From positions 1-49,023 of the forward strand of contig UQEF01000008.1 of assembly GCA_900540045.1 (NCBI GenBank): a stretch of DNA of 49,023 nucleotides, read 5' to 3'. The translations under genes and the position numbers were made by a program. This stretch comes from an uncultured Eubacteriales bacterium (GTDB lineage: Bacteria; Bacillota; Clostridia; Christensenellales; Aristaeellaceae). Position 1 is the stretch's first letter. Each line of letters starts with the position of its first letter. This document shows, piece by piece, positions 19,961-28,022 of this stretch. Below the pieces are notes generated by a model, which searched no databases, was not told the DNA's origin, and saw only the letters and a list, made by a program, of their open reading frames with translations.

Positions 19961-19999
19961 ATTGGGCGCATCGGGGCAGGTTGCCCTGCTGCGCCCAAT
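19961..19999 (+). promoter_or_regulatory. Long intercistronic hairpin between khpA and rimM
   Basis: A 10-bp perfect outer stem ATTGGGCGCA/TGCGCCCAAT, one 1x1 mismatch, then an inner seven-pair stem (one G-T) closed by a GGT loop. After it come CTTTGT and the rimM ribosome-binding site. The T-run is too poor for an efficient terminator, so a partial terminator, RNase processing barrier or mRNA stabiliser is likely. It would set a lower level of rimM-trmD than of rpsP-khpA. Confidence 0.7.
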
Positions 20000-20024
20000 C
20001 TTTGTAGGAGCCAAGGAGCGGCAT

Positions 20025-20558
20025 ATGAAGCATGACTATCTGCTTTTGGGCGAGGTGGTGCGCCCGCAGGGCATTCACGGCGAGGTGAAGCTCAGGCACT
20101 ACACCGACGACCCGGAGCGCTTTCTGGAGCTGAAAACCGTGTACCGCGAGCGGGAAGGCCGCTATGAGCCCATCGGGGTTACGGGCGCGCGCGTGCGCGA
20201 GGATGATGTATTTTTGATGCTGGAGGGAGTCCGGGACCGCAACGCCGCCGAGGCGATGCGCGGCGTCAAGCTGTGGGTGGATCGCGCCCATGCCCGGGAG
20301 CTGGGCGAGGATGAAGTCTATATCGCCGATATTCTGGGGGCCGAAGCCTGCGACACACAGGGCAACCGCGTGGGCACGCTGCGTGAGGTGCTCACCCCCG
20401 GCGGGGTGGATGTGTTTGTGTTCGACACGCCCACGGGCACGCTGATGGCGCCCGCGCTCAAAACCGTGCTGCTTGAGCTGGACGCGGAGAATGGAAAAAT
20501 CGTGCTGGATGAAAAACGGCTGGAAGAGGTCGGGCTGTATGAAGATCGCCGTTCTTAG
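20025..20558 (+). CDS. rimM: Ribosome maturation factor RimM
   Basis: A 30S assembly factor that binds S19 near the 16S rRNA head, 177 residues. The N-terminal RimM barrel contains LLGEVVRPQGIHGEVKLR and the C-terminal PRC-barrel starts near DEVYIADILGAEA. The ATG at 20025 follows CAAGGAG at good spacing. An in-frame ATG at 19962 would start within the hairpin and lacks a binding site. The 3' end overlaps trmD by 20 bases. Confidence 0.97.
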   Translation: MKHDYLLLGEVVRPQGIHGEVKLRHYTDDPERFLELKTVYREREGRYEPIGVTGARVREDDVFLMLEGVRDRNAAEAMRGVKLWVDRAHARELGEDEVYIADILGAEACDTQGNRVGTLREVLTPGGVDVFVFDTPTGTLMAPALKTVLLELDAENGKIVLDEKRLEEVGLYEDRRS

Positions 20559-21270
20559 CCTGTTTCCCGAAATGTTTGACAGCTTCCTCTCCGCCAGCAT
20601 CCTGGGCCGGGCGCGGACGGAGGGGCTTTTGGACGTGCGGCCGGTGGACATTCGTCCCTACAGCGACAAAAAGCACAAGAACACCGATGATTATCCCTTC
20701 GGCGGCGGCGCGGGCATGGTCATGATGGCGCAGCCCATCGTGGACGCGGTGCGCGACCTTCGCTCGCAGGGCTATGCCGGTCCCTGCATCTATTTGAGCC
20801 CCCGCGGCACACCGCTTACCCAGAAAAAGGTCGTGGAGCTTTCCGCGAAGGAGGACATGATTCTTTTATGCGGGCATTACGAGGGTGTGGACCAGCGGGC
20901 CATCGACCTGGTGGTGGATGAGGAGATCTCTTTAGGCGACTTTGTACTCACCGGGGGCGAGGTGGCCGCCATGGCGCTGATCGACGCAGTGGCACGCTAT
21001 GTGCCGGGCGTTTTGGGCAGCGGGGAGAGCACCGAGGAGGAAAGCTTCTCCGACGGCCTGCTGGAATACCCGCAGTACACCCGCCCCCGCGTGTTTGAGG
21101 ACCGGGAGGTGCCGGAGGTGCTGCTGGGTGGCGACCATGCCAAGATCCGCGATTGGCGCAGACGGCAGGCGCTGCTGGCCACGCTGCGTGCACGGCCGGA
21201 TCTGTTCGCGTCAGCACCCATGACCGACAGGGAGCGCCTGTGGGCGCTGGACGCTGCAAAGGAGGAATGA
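20539..21270 (+). CDS. trmD: tRNA (guanine-N1-)-methyltransferase TrmD
   Basis: Methylates G37 of tRNAs reading CNN codons, using S-adenosylmethionine, to prevent +1 frameshifts. It is a 243-residue SPOUT enzyme. Family motifs are LSLFPEMFDSF at the N-terminus, DDYPFGGGAGMVM, and the trefoil-knot region LLCGHYEGVDQR...DEEISLGDFVLTGGE. The start lies inside the rimM end (ATGAAGATC). Unusually, rplS, which follows trmD in most Bacillota, is not here; an unknown membrane protein comes next after one base. Confidence 0.98.
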   Translation: MKIAVLSLFPEMFDSFLSASILGRARTEGLLDVRPVDIRPYSDKKHKNTDDYPFGGGAGMVMMAQPIVDAVRDLRSQGYAGPCIYLSPRGTPLTQKKVVELSAKEDMILLCGHYEGVDQRAIDLVVDEEISLGDFVLTGGEVAAMALIDAVARYVPGVLGSGESTEEESFSDGLLEYPQYTRPRVFEDREVPEVLLGGDHAKIRDWRRRQALLATLRARPDLFASAPMTDRERLWALDAAKEE

Positions 21271-21271
21271 C

Positions 21272-21691
21272 ATGCTGCTTCGCAGGCTGGTGGCGGCATT
21301 GGGGCCGCTGCTTCTGTGCGTGCTGGTGTGCGCGGCATTCCGCTGGATGGACGGCATGATCGGGGCGGCGAGCTTCCTGGCCTTTCTCCTCAAGGGCGCG
21401 CTGTTGGGTGCGGCGCTGGCGCTCACCCTGCCGCTGGCGGGTATCCGGGCGCGCACCAACGGCCTGACCGGGTGGCTCTTGCTGGGAGCGGGCATCCTGG
21501 CCGTGGCGCTGGCCTATCAGTACCTGGAAACCGAGGGAGCGGTCAGCGTGCCGGTGCTGCGCGCCGTGCTGTCCATCAACGGACAGGTGGTGCTTACCGA
21601 GGGCGCGGCGCTTGGCTACCTATGTACGACGGCGGTGCTGTACCGGCCCAGACATCTGCCTCCGGCCGGCGGGGAGCGCGCTGGCAGATGA
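21272..21691 (+). CDS. Small polytopic membrane protein of unknown function
   Basis: A 139-residue protein with about four predicted membrane helices (LVAALGPLLLCVLVCAAF; SFLAFLLKGALLGAALALTL; WLLLGAGILAVALAYQYL; a last one near VVLTEGAALGYLCTTAVLY) and a short basic tail. I do not recognise the family. The ATG follows AAAGGAGG inside the trmD end, one base after its stop, so it is the last gene of the SRP/rimM/trmD operon. Its final 98 bases overlap the 3' end of the minus-strand gene 21594-21863. Candidates include an orphan operon passenger or a small membrane accessory of SRP-inserted proteins; neither is supported by motifs. Confidence 0.7.
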   Translation: MLLRRLVAALGPLLLCVLVCAAFRWMDGMIGAASFLAFLLKGALLGAALALTLPLAGIRARTNGLTGWLLLGAGILAVALAYQYLETEGAVSVPVLRAVLSINGQVVLTEGAALGYLCTTAVLYRPRHLPPAGGERAGR

Positions 21692-21863
21692 GGCGCTCGA
21701 TGTATTCGCCGCTGGTCAGGCCCTCGCGGGCCGATTCGGCCAGAGCCAGTTCGTAGGCCGTCCGGCTCAGCCGGAGGCATACGCTCACCTTGTCGGGCGT
21801 GCAGCTTTCAAAGGCGGATTCCAGGCCCTGCGTATCCTTGAAAAACTTGCTTTTCATGCGCAT
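21594..21863 (-). CDS. Small ribbon-helix-helix-like protein
   Basis: An 89-residue basic protein. Residues from about 26 to 60 (KVSVCLRLSRTAYELALAES and EGLTSGEYIERLI) match the beta-strand-helix-helix pattern of Arc/MetJ-type ribbon-helix-helix DNA-binding proteins. A strong AAAGGAGGG precedes the ATG at 21863, with a second ATG two codons later. It is antisense to the tail of the membrane protein gene 21272-21691. No toxin partner is visible next to it, so an antitoxin role is not supported. It may be a small regulator or a relic. The coding call relies on the binding site and the RHH-like pattern. Confidence 0.62.
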   Translation of the reverse strand: MRMKSKFFKDTQGLESAFESCTPDKVSVCLRLSRTAYELALAESAREGLTSGEYIERLICQRAPRRPEADVWAGTAPPSYIGSQAPRPR

Positions 21864-22004
21864 GGCCCTCCTTTCCGGGCAGTTGGGCGGGAAGGTCGGA
21901 CTTGGGGCCGCATCCCGTCATGGGTCAGGATATGCGCTTTTGCGCGGCGGGTTCGCCATAGGTTGCCCCCGGCAGCGCAAGGGCATGCACAAGCGGGAAA
22001 AGTG

Positions 22005-22013
22005 TGTTATAAT
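22005..22013 (+). promoter_or_regulatory. Extended -10 promoter before the holin-4-like gene
   Basis: TGTTATAAT (extended -10, 22005-22013) with no good -35, 46 bases before the ATG. It is expected to drive the holin-like gene, surE and perhaps the genes after them. Confidence 0.65.
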
Positions 22014-22058
22014 AAAAAGGTGTGTGTGGAAAGCGGACGCGCCGGAGGGAGGAATGCC

Positions 22059-22412
22059 ATGTTTGCGGCATTTGTCAGGTTTGCGGTCACGGTGGCTGCG
22101 GTGCCGCTGTGCGCCGAATACCTTGACGGCGTCAAGATGCTGGATCTGACCAACGCGCTGGTTGTGGGCGTGATTCTGGCTGCGATTTACACGGTGCTTC
22201 GGCCCGTGATGCGGCTGATTTTGTCGGTGCTGAATTTTTGCACGCTGGGGCTGCTCTACATCGCGGTGGATGCGTGGCTGGTATGGACCGCCGCGGGGCT
22301 GGTGGAAAACAGCGTGGTGTTTGACAGCTACTGGTGGGCGCTCGCCGTGGCGGTCATCATTAATGTGGCGCGCACGCTGGTGGATGCGGCGGGCGGCGAC
22401 CTGAAGCGGTGA
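22059..22412 (+). CDS. Phage holin family (holin superfamily IV, 4-TM) membrane protein
   Basis: A 117-residue membrane protein with four hydrophobic segments and the pattern NALVVGVILAAIYTVLRPVMRLILSVLNFCTLGLLYIAVDA. This is typical of the widespread chromosomal Phage_holin_4_2 / YvlD-like family, despite the name usually unrelated to prophages. The function is unsettled; a link to envelope stress is known for some members. The ATG at 22059 follows GGAGGGAGGA. surE starts 21 bases after its end. No phage genes are nearby, so a lysis role is unlikely. Confidence 0.82.
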   Translation: MFAAFVRFAVTVAAVPLCAEYLDGVKMLDLTNALVVGVILAAIYTVLRPVMRLILSVLNFCTLGLLYIAVDAWLVWTAAGLVENSVVFDSYWWALAVAVIINVARTLVDAAGGDLKR

Positions 22413-22433
22413 ACATGGGGAAGGATGGAACGA

Positions 22434-23192
22434 ATGCATATTTTTCTGGTCAATGACGACGGGATCGGTTCCAAGGGCATCATGGCGCTTATGGAGGCGG
22501 CGGCAGAGCGTGGCCACGAGGTCACCATGTGTGCGCCCCGGTATCAGCAGAGCGCGGCCAGCCACCGTTTTACGCTGACCGAGCCCATCTATGTGAAGGA
22601 ATGGCCCGTGGACCGGCCGGGATGCCAGGCCTACGCCATTACGGGATCTCCGGTGGACTGCGTGCGCGTGGGGCTGCAGCAGCTGGCGACCCGCCCGGTG
22701 GACATCGTCCTCTCCGGGGTGAACGACGGCTATAACGCCGGCATGGCGGTGCATTACAGCGGCACCGTGGGCGCGGCCATGGAGGGCGCGCTCAACCATC
22801 TGCCTGCGATGGCCGTTTCCATCCATCACCATGCGGATCAGGGCATGATCGATCATCTGGCGCGCTATGCTGTGCGTGTGGCGGAAAAGTATGCCCGCGC
22901 AGATACGCCGCCTCACACCGTGCTCAATATCAATGCGCCGCTTCTTGCGCCGGAAAAGCTGCTGCCCCCGGTGTATGCGCCGCTGGACGCCGGCAATTTC
23001 ATCGACGGGTACGAACGCCGTCAGTCCCCCAGAGCGGGCACGTATTTCTGGCTGCTGGAGGGCTCCAAAACCGAGCCGCCCGCCGAGGGTACGGATTTGT
23101 ACTATCTTGGCCAGGGCCATATCACGCTGACGCTCATGGGCAACCCCGTCAGCCTCGACAGGCGTGTGTGGGACGGGCTGGACATCGGCTGA
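22434..23192 (+). CDS. surE: 5'/3'-nucleotidase SurE
   Basis: A metal-dependent nucleoside monophosphate phosphatase of 252 residues, active on 5'- and 3'-nucleotides and short polyphosphate, and linked to stationary-phase survival. The N-terminal metal motif is FLVNDDGIGSKG, followed by APRYQQSAASHRFT, GSPVDCVRVG and SGVNDGYNAGMAVHYSGTVGAAMEG, all hallmark blocks. The ATG at 22434 is favoured over the one at 22425, which sits inside the GGGGAAGG binding site. The RpiR-type gene starts 31 bases downstream. Confidence 0.95.
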   Translation: MHIFLVNDDGIGSKGIMALMEAAAERGHEVTMCAPRYQQSAASHRFTLTEPIYVKEWPVDRPGCQAYAITGSPVDCVRVGLQQLATRPVDIVLSGVNDGYNAGMAVHYSGTVGAAMEGALNHLPAMAVSIHHHADQGMIDHLARYAVRVAEKYARADTPPHTVLNINAPLLAPEKLLPPVYAPLDAGNFIDGYERRQSPRAGTYFWLLEGSKTEPPAEGTDLYYLGQGHITLTLMGNPVSLDRRVWDGLDIG

Positions 23193-23223
23193 AGCGGCCG
23201 GCAGGAAAGAAGGTCTTGATCCC

Positions 23224-24090
23224 GTGCAGGACACCCGGGAATTGATCGGCAGGCTGAACCAGGGCGCCCGGCCGCTGAGCAAGGGGCACCGGCGCATTGC
23301 CGAATACATTGCCCAGCACTATGACAAGGCGGTCTTTATGACGGCCGGGGCGCTGGGCCGCGAATGCGGCGTAAGCGAGAGCACCGTGGTGCGTTTTGCC
23401 TCCGCCATGGGCTATGAGGGATATCCGGAGCTGCGCGAGCGTCTGCGCGGCCTGGTAAGCCAGCGCCTGACCAGCGAGCAGCGCTTCGCCATTACCTCCG
23501 GCATCGAGCAGGGGGATGTGCTGGCCACCGTGCTCAAAAACGACGCGCACAACATCCGTAAAACCGTCGAGGCGCTGTCCCAGGAGGATTTTGACAATGT
23601 GGTCAGGCGCCTTCTGGACGCACGGCGCATCTATGTGATGGGTTTGAGATCCGCGGCGCCGCTGGCGCAGTTCATGTACCACTATCTGCACCAGATTTTC
23701 GACGGGGTGACGCTGGTGAGCAACACCACCGGAGACGTGTTCGAGGAGATCGCCCGCATCGGCCGCAGCGACGTGCTGGTGGGCATCAGCTTTCCGCGCT
23801 ACTCCACCCGCACGGTGGAGTGCATGCGCTTTGCCAAGAAGAACGGCGCGCAGGTGGTCGGCATCACCGACAGCGAGATGTCCCCGCTGCACAAGCAGGC
23901 GGATGTGTGCCTGTGCGCCTGCACCGACATGGCCAGCTTTGTGGACAGCCTGGCCGCGCCGCTTTCGGTGATCAATGCGCTCATCGTCAGCGTTGGGCTG
24001 AACCGGCGCGAGGAGCTGGGCGCGCATTTCAAACGGCTGGAGGGGATATGGAACGCGCACAGCGTCTATATCGACAGGCAGGATGAATGA
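23224..24090 (+). CDS. MurR/RpiR-family transcriptional regulator
   Basis: A 288-residue regulator. The N-terminal HTH_6 domain (LSKGHRRIAEYIAQHYDKAVFMTAGALGRECGVSESTVVRFASAMGYEGY-type pattern) precedes a C-terminal SIS sugar-phosphate isomerase-like domain (VMGLRSAAPLAQFMYHYL, DVLVGISFPRYSTRT, VVGITDSEMSPLHKQADVCL). Such proteins sense phosphosugars. The start is GTG at 23224, after AGAAGG; the longer frame would overlap surE and lacks a site. No sugar catabolic genes lie nearby. It overlaps the flavoprotein gene that follows by 8 bases, so its regulon may be local or distant. Confidence 0.93.
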   Translation: MQDTRELIGRLNQGARPLSKGHRRIAEYIAQHYDKAVFMTAGALGRECGVSESTVVRFASAMGYEGYPELRERLRGLVSQRLTSEQRFAITSGIEQGDVLATVLKNDAHNIRKTVEALSQEDFDNVVRRLLDARRIYVMGLRSAAPLAQFMYHYLHQIFDGVTLVSNTTGDVFEEIARIGRSDVLVGISFPRYSTRTVECMRFAKKNGAQVVGITDSEMSPLHKQADVCLCACTDMASFVDSLAAPLSVINALIVSVGLNRREELGAHFKRLEGIWNAHSVYIDRQDE

Positions 24091-25333
24091 GGTGGCGGTG
24101 ATCGGCGGCGGGGCCGCCGGCATGATGGCGGCGGTAACGGCCGCCGGGACAGGTGCGCGTGTGACGCTGCTGGAACGCAACGAAAAACTGGGGAAAAAGG
24201 TTTATATCACCGGCAAGGGCCGCTGCAACCTGACCAACGCCTGCGACCGGGACGCCTTTTTGCAAAATGTGGTGCGCAACCCGCGTTTTCTCTACAGCGC
24301 GCTGGACGCGCTTTCGCCCGCGGCGCTGATGGAAACCATGGAGCGCTGGGGCTGCCCGGTGGTGGTCGAGCGGGGAAACCGGGTCTTTCCTGCAAGCCAG
24401 AAGGCCAGCGACGTGACCCGCGCCTTTGAGAGGCAGCTGCGCCGGCTGGGCGTGGAGGTACGGCTGAATGCGCGCGTGACCGGCCTTTCTGTCCAGGACG
24501 GCCGGGTGGCGGGTGTGACGCTCGCCGGCGGAAGCAACGTGCCCTGTGCCGCCGCCGTTATATGCACGGGCGGCGCGAGCTATCCGTCCACCGGCTCCAC
24601 GGGCGACGGGTGGACATGGCTTCGGGCCTGCGGGCATACGGTGCTGCCGGCGCTGCCTTCGCTGGTGGGGCTGGAGAGCCCGGCGGAGTGGGTGCGTGCG
24701 CTCACCGGCCTGTCCCTCAAAAACGTGCGGCTTACGCTCTTGCGCGGCAAAAAGCGCCTCTACAGCGACCTGGGCGAGATGCTCTTCACCCATTTCGGCG
24801 TGAGTGGGCCGCTGGTGCTGAGCGCGTCGGCCTATCTGACCGGTCTGCCCGCGCAGGAGATGAAACTCGTTTTGGACCTCAAACCGGGGCTGACGGACGC
24901 GCAGCTGGATGCGCGCATTCTGCGCGACGTTGCCGCCGCGCCCAAAAAACAGCTCGGCCACGTGCTTTGCGGCCTGTTTCCCGCCCGGCTGGCGGAGACG
25001 GTAGCCCGGCTGTGCCGCCTGGACCCGCTCAAACCCGCCGGCGCGCTGGAGCGCGAGGAGCGCCGCCGCCTGACGGAAATGACCAGGGCCCTTGAGTTGC
25101 CTGTTTGCGGTACGCGCAGCCTGGAGGAGGCCATCGTTACCCGCGGCGGTGTGAGCGTGCGGGAAATAGACCCCTCCACCATGCAGAGCCGCCTTGTGCC
25201 GGGCCTGTATGTGGCGGGCGAGGCCATCGACGTGGATGCGCTTACCGGCGGGTTCAACCTGCACATCGCCTTTGCCACCGGCCTGCTGGCCGGGCGCGCC
25301 GCCGCGGCGCAATGCCTTGATATACGGGAGTAA
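24083..25333 (+). CDS. BaiN/HI0933-family FAD-dependent oxidoreductase
   Basis: A flavoprotein of 416 residues of the HI0933/BaiN type (NAD(P)/FAD-dependent oxidoreductase). The dinucleotide fold is at the very N-terminus (VAVIGGGAAGMMAAVTAA), followed by the family signature KVYITGKGRCNLTNAC. A second FAD contact lies in CTGGASYPSTGSTGDGW and the C-terminal one in YVAGEAIDVDALTGGFNLHIAFATG. The name BaiN comes from a bile-acid dehydroxylation enzyme, but most members are of unknown substrate and no bai genes are seen here. It overlaps the upstream regulator by 8 bases and the exonuclease frame by at most one base. Confidence 0.93.
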   Translation: MNEVAVIGGGAAGMMAAVTAAGTGARVTLLERNEKLGKKVYITGKGRCNLTNACDRDAFLQNVVRNPRFLYSALDALSPAALMETMERWGCPVVVERGNRVFPASQKASDVTRAFERQLRRLGVEVRLNARVTGLSVQDGRVAGVTLAGGSNVPCAAAVICTGGASYPSTGSTGDGWTWLRACGHTVLPALPSLVGLESPAEWVRALTGLSLKNVRLTLLRGKKRLYSDLGEMLFTHFGVSGPLVLSASAYLTGLPAQEMKLVLDLKPGLTDAQLDARILRDVAAAPKKQLGHVLCGLFPARLAETVARLCRLDPLKPAGALEREERRRLTEMTRALELPVCGTRSLEEAIVTRGGVSVREIDPSTMQSRLVPGLYVAGEAIDVDALTGGFNLHIAFATGLLAGRAAAAQCLDIRE

Positions 25334-25338
25334 TGGAC

Positions 25339-26328
25339 ATGCAGTTGATCGTATTGGACCTGGAGTGGAACCAGCCGACCAGCTATCAGAGCGCGGCCTA
25401 CCGCCGCGTGGGCGACCGGCTGCTCTTTGAGGTCATTCAGTTTGGAGCGGCCAAGCTGGATGAGGGGCTGGAAATCGTGGACACCCTCTCCATCCCGGTG
25501 AACCCCACGCATTACCAGACCATTCATCCGCGCGTAAGGCGCATGACGGGTCTCACGCGGGATGTTCTGTGCGATGCCCCCGCCTTTCCGGAGGCGATGG
25601 AGACGTTTATGGACTGGTGCGGCGAGGACTGCGCCTTCGTCACCTGGGGCTGCGATGATGTGAGCGTGCTGCAGCAGAATGTGGATTTTTTCCGGGTGGA
25701 GCGTCCTCTGCCCAAGATGTATGACCTGCAGCGCCTCTACGCCGCCGAAGCCGGCAAGAGCGGACAGACGGCGCTGAAAACCGCCATGGAGGCGCTCGGC
25801 GTGGAGGTGGACGAGGAGCGCAGCTTTCACAACGCCATGCACGACGCATACTATACCGCGCAGGTGCTCCGGAAGCTGCCGCATCCCATGGAGGTGCTCA
25901 GCTATGAGGAGCAGCCGCGCAAGCTGTGCCACAACGACCGGCGCAGCCGCTTCCGCGTGACCGACCTGGTGCCCTCCGTGCGTGAGGCGCTGGAGGGCGA
26001 GGCGCTGGCCGCGCCCAAGTGCCCCACCTGCGGCCAGCCCACCAAGCGCCAGACCGCTTTGATTCCTCAGGCGCCGGGCAAATACGTGGCGCTCAGCCGC
26101 TGCCAGCAGCATGGGCAGATGTTTGTGAAGATCCGGTTTTCTCAGCTGCCTGACGGACAGAAGGGCATGCACTTGAGTGTGCTGCCGGCCAACCGGCAGA
26201 CCCGGGCCTATGTGCATACCAAGGAGCTGCAATATCAGTACCGCCTCAAACGCGGCGATTACGAGCATATGGACGTGGAGGACCTCTCTGCGGCGTATTC
26301 CAGCAACATGCCCTTTGAGGATGCCTGA
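25339..26328 (+). CDS. DEDDh 3'-5' exonuclease with C-terminal Cys-rich domain
   Basis: A 329-residue protein of the RNase T/DnaQ superfamily. Exo I is LIVLDLEWNQP (Asp, Glu), Exo II is near WGCDDVSVL, and Exo III is HNAMHDAYYTA (His and Asp), all present, so the nuclease should be active. Following the roughly 200-residue nuclease domain is an extra domain with CPTCGQP and SRCQQHGQM, a possible zinc ribbon of type CxxC...CxxH. The N-terminal half resembles KapD/ERI-1-like exonucleases, which lack this tail. The ATG at 25339 is 8 bases after GGGAG; an ATG at 25333 is too close. RNA processing is likely but inferred. Confidence 0.88.
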   Translation: MQLIVLDLEWNQPTSYQSAAYRRVGDRLLFEVIQFGAAKLDEGLEIVDTLSIPVNPTHYQTIHPRVRRMTGLTRDVLCDAPAFPEAMETFMDWCGEDCAFVTWGCDDVSVLQQNVDFFRVERPLPKMYDLQRLYAAEAGKSGQTALKTAMEALGVEVDEERSFHNAMHDAYYTAQVLRKLPHPMEVLSYEEQPRKLCHNDRRSRFRVTDLVPSVREALEGEALAAPKCPTCGQPTKRQTALIPQAPGKYVALSRCQQHGQMFVKIRFSQLPDGQKGMHLSVLPANRQTRAYVHTKELQYQYRLKRGDYEHMDVEDLSAAYSSNMPFEDA

Positions 26329-26348
26329 CCGGGGAAGGAGGCGCAGCC

Positions 26349-28022
26349 ATGGCGGAGCAAGCCATGATTCACATCACCATCGGGGAGCGGACCGAAGCGT
26401 TTGCGCCGGGAACGACCGCGGGGCAGGCCGTCCGCGCTCTGCTGCCCGCAGAGCAGGCGGAGCGCGTTCTGTGCGCCATGCAGGGCGGGATATGCGTGGA
26501 GCTGTCCGACCCGCTTACGGAGGACTGCGCGCTGGAGCCGCTCACCTATCAGGACGAGGAGGGACGGCGCGTCTACGAACGCTCGCTGCGCTTCCTGTTT
26601 TTGCTGAGCCTCAAGCGCCTCTATCCCGACAAGCGGGCGCGCATGCTCAACTCCGTGGGCTACGGCCTGTACCTGCGCCTTCTGGACGGCGAAATCGGGC
26701 ATGAGATGGCCCGTGCCATCGAGGAGGACATGCGCGAGCTGGTGCGGCAGGACCTGCCCTTCCAGAAAGAGGAATGGACCCGCGAGGAGGCCATCGCCTA
26801 CTTTGAAAACGAGGGTTGGCTGGATAAGGCCCGGCTTCTGCGCTACCGCCCGCAGCAGAGCATCCGCATGTACCGCATCGGTCCGCTGTGCGAATATTTT
26901 TACGGAGCCATGCTGCCCTCCACGGGTATGATCCGCGCCTTTGCGGTCAAGCCGCATTATCCCGGCGTGGTGCTGATGGCGCCCTCGCCCGCCAATCCCG
27001 ACGAGCCCGCGCCGTATGTGTCGCGCGCCAAATTCCTGCGCGAGTTTGCCACCTCCCAGCGGTGGTGCCGCATCCTGGGCGCGGAAAACGCGGCGGATGT
27101 GAACCGGATGATCCGTGAGGGCCGCCTGCGGGAGTTTATCCGCGTCAACGAGGCGCTGCACGACAAATCCATCGCCGGCATCGCGGACGAGATCCTGCGG
27201 CGCGGCGCGCGCGTGGTGATGATCTTCGGCCCCTCCTCCAGCGGCAAAACCACCTTTGCCAACCGGCTGGCCGTGCACCTGCGCGTGCTGGGGCAGCGTC
27301 CGCATCTGGTGTCGCTGGACGATTTTTACCGCGACCGCCGCGATATTCCGCTTGAACCGGACGGCAAGCCCGATCTGGAGCATGTGGACGCGCTGGATGT
27401 GCCTTTGCTCACCGCCTGTCTGGAGGAGCTGCTCAGCGGGCGCACGGTTCAGATGCCGCGCTTCGACTTCAAAACCGGCGCGCGCTGTCCCAAGAGTTAC
27501 GAGCTGACCGTCGGCCCCGGCGAGCCGCTGCTGCTGGAGGGCATTCACGGCATGAACGACCGCATCACCGCCGAGGTGCCCGAACAGTTGACATACGGCA
27601 TTTACGTCAGCGCGCTCAGCTGCATCAACCTCGACGATCACAACCGTATCCGCACGACGGACGTGCGCCTGCTGCGCCGCATCGTGCGCGACATGCGGTT
27701 CCGCAACACCTCGCCGGCGGAGACCATCGACATGTGGCCCAAGGTGCGCGCGGGGGAAGAACGCTGGATCTTTCCCAACATGGAAAAGGCCGACGTGATG
27801 TTCAATACCTCGCTGCACTACGAGCTGCCGGTGCTCAAAACCATCGCCTACGAGCTGCTGCTCTCCATCCCCCGCACCGAGCCGGAGTATCTGGTGGCGC
27901 ATCGCCTGCTGAAGGTGTTGCACTATTTCCTGCCGGTGGACGGCGATGTGATGGACGAAATCCCGCCTCTGAGCATTCTTCGCGAGTTCATCGGAGAGTG
28001 TTCATTTTATGACATGCATTGA
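26349..28022 (+). CDS. TGS-domain uridine kinase-like nucleoside kinase
   Basis: A 557-residue fusion typical of Clostridia. An N-terminal TGS-like ubiquitin fold (IHITIGERTEAFAPGTTAGQ) is followed by a threonyl-tRNA synthetase second-additional-domain-like region (NSVGYGLYLRLLDG; IEEDMRELVRQDLPFQKEE). A C-terminal uridine kinase/phosphoribulokinase domain follows, with P-loop GPSSSGKTTFANRLA (from Gly294) and the substrate region SLDDFYRDRRDIP. It would phosphorylate uridine, cytidine or another nucleoside with ATP or GTP. The tRNA-synthetase-like half lacks a catalytic domain and may regulate or bind RNA. The ATG follows AAGGAGGCGCAGCC. The next promoter begins within the stop codon. Confidence 0.92.
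   Translation: MAEQAMIHITIGERTEAFAPGTTAGQAVRALLPAEQAERVLCAMQGGICVELSDPLTEDCALEPLTYQDEEGRRVYERSLRFLFLLSLKRLYPDKRARMLNSVGYGLYLRLLDGEIGHEMARAIEEDMRELVRQDLPFQKEEWTREEAIAYFENEGWLDKARLLRYRPQQSIRMYRIGPLCEYFYGAMLPSTGMIRAFAVKPHYPGVVLMAPSPANPDEPAPYVSRAKFLREFATSQRWCRILGAENAADVNRMIREGRLREFIRVNEALHDKSIAGIADEILRRGARVVMIFGPSSSGKTTFANRLAVHLRVLGQRPHLVSLDDFYRDRRDIPLEPDGKPDLEHVDALDVPLLTACLEELLSGRTVQMPRFDFKTGARCPKSYELTVGPGEPLLLEGIHGMNDRITAEVPEQLTYGIYVSALSCINLDDHNRIRTTDVRLLRRIVRDMRFRNTSPAETIDMWPKVRAGEERWIFPNMEKADVMFNTSLHYELPVLKTIAYELLLSIPRTEPEYLVAHRLLKVLHYFLPVDGDVMDEIPPLSILREFIGECSFYDMH

Noticed and set aside
22059..22412. Holin-like gene as evidence of a prophage
   Set aside because: The holin-4 family is widespread on chromosomes and no other phage genes are present.
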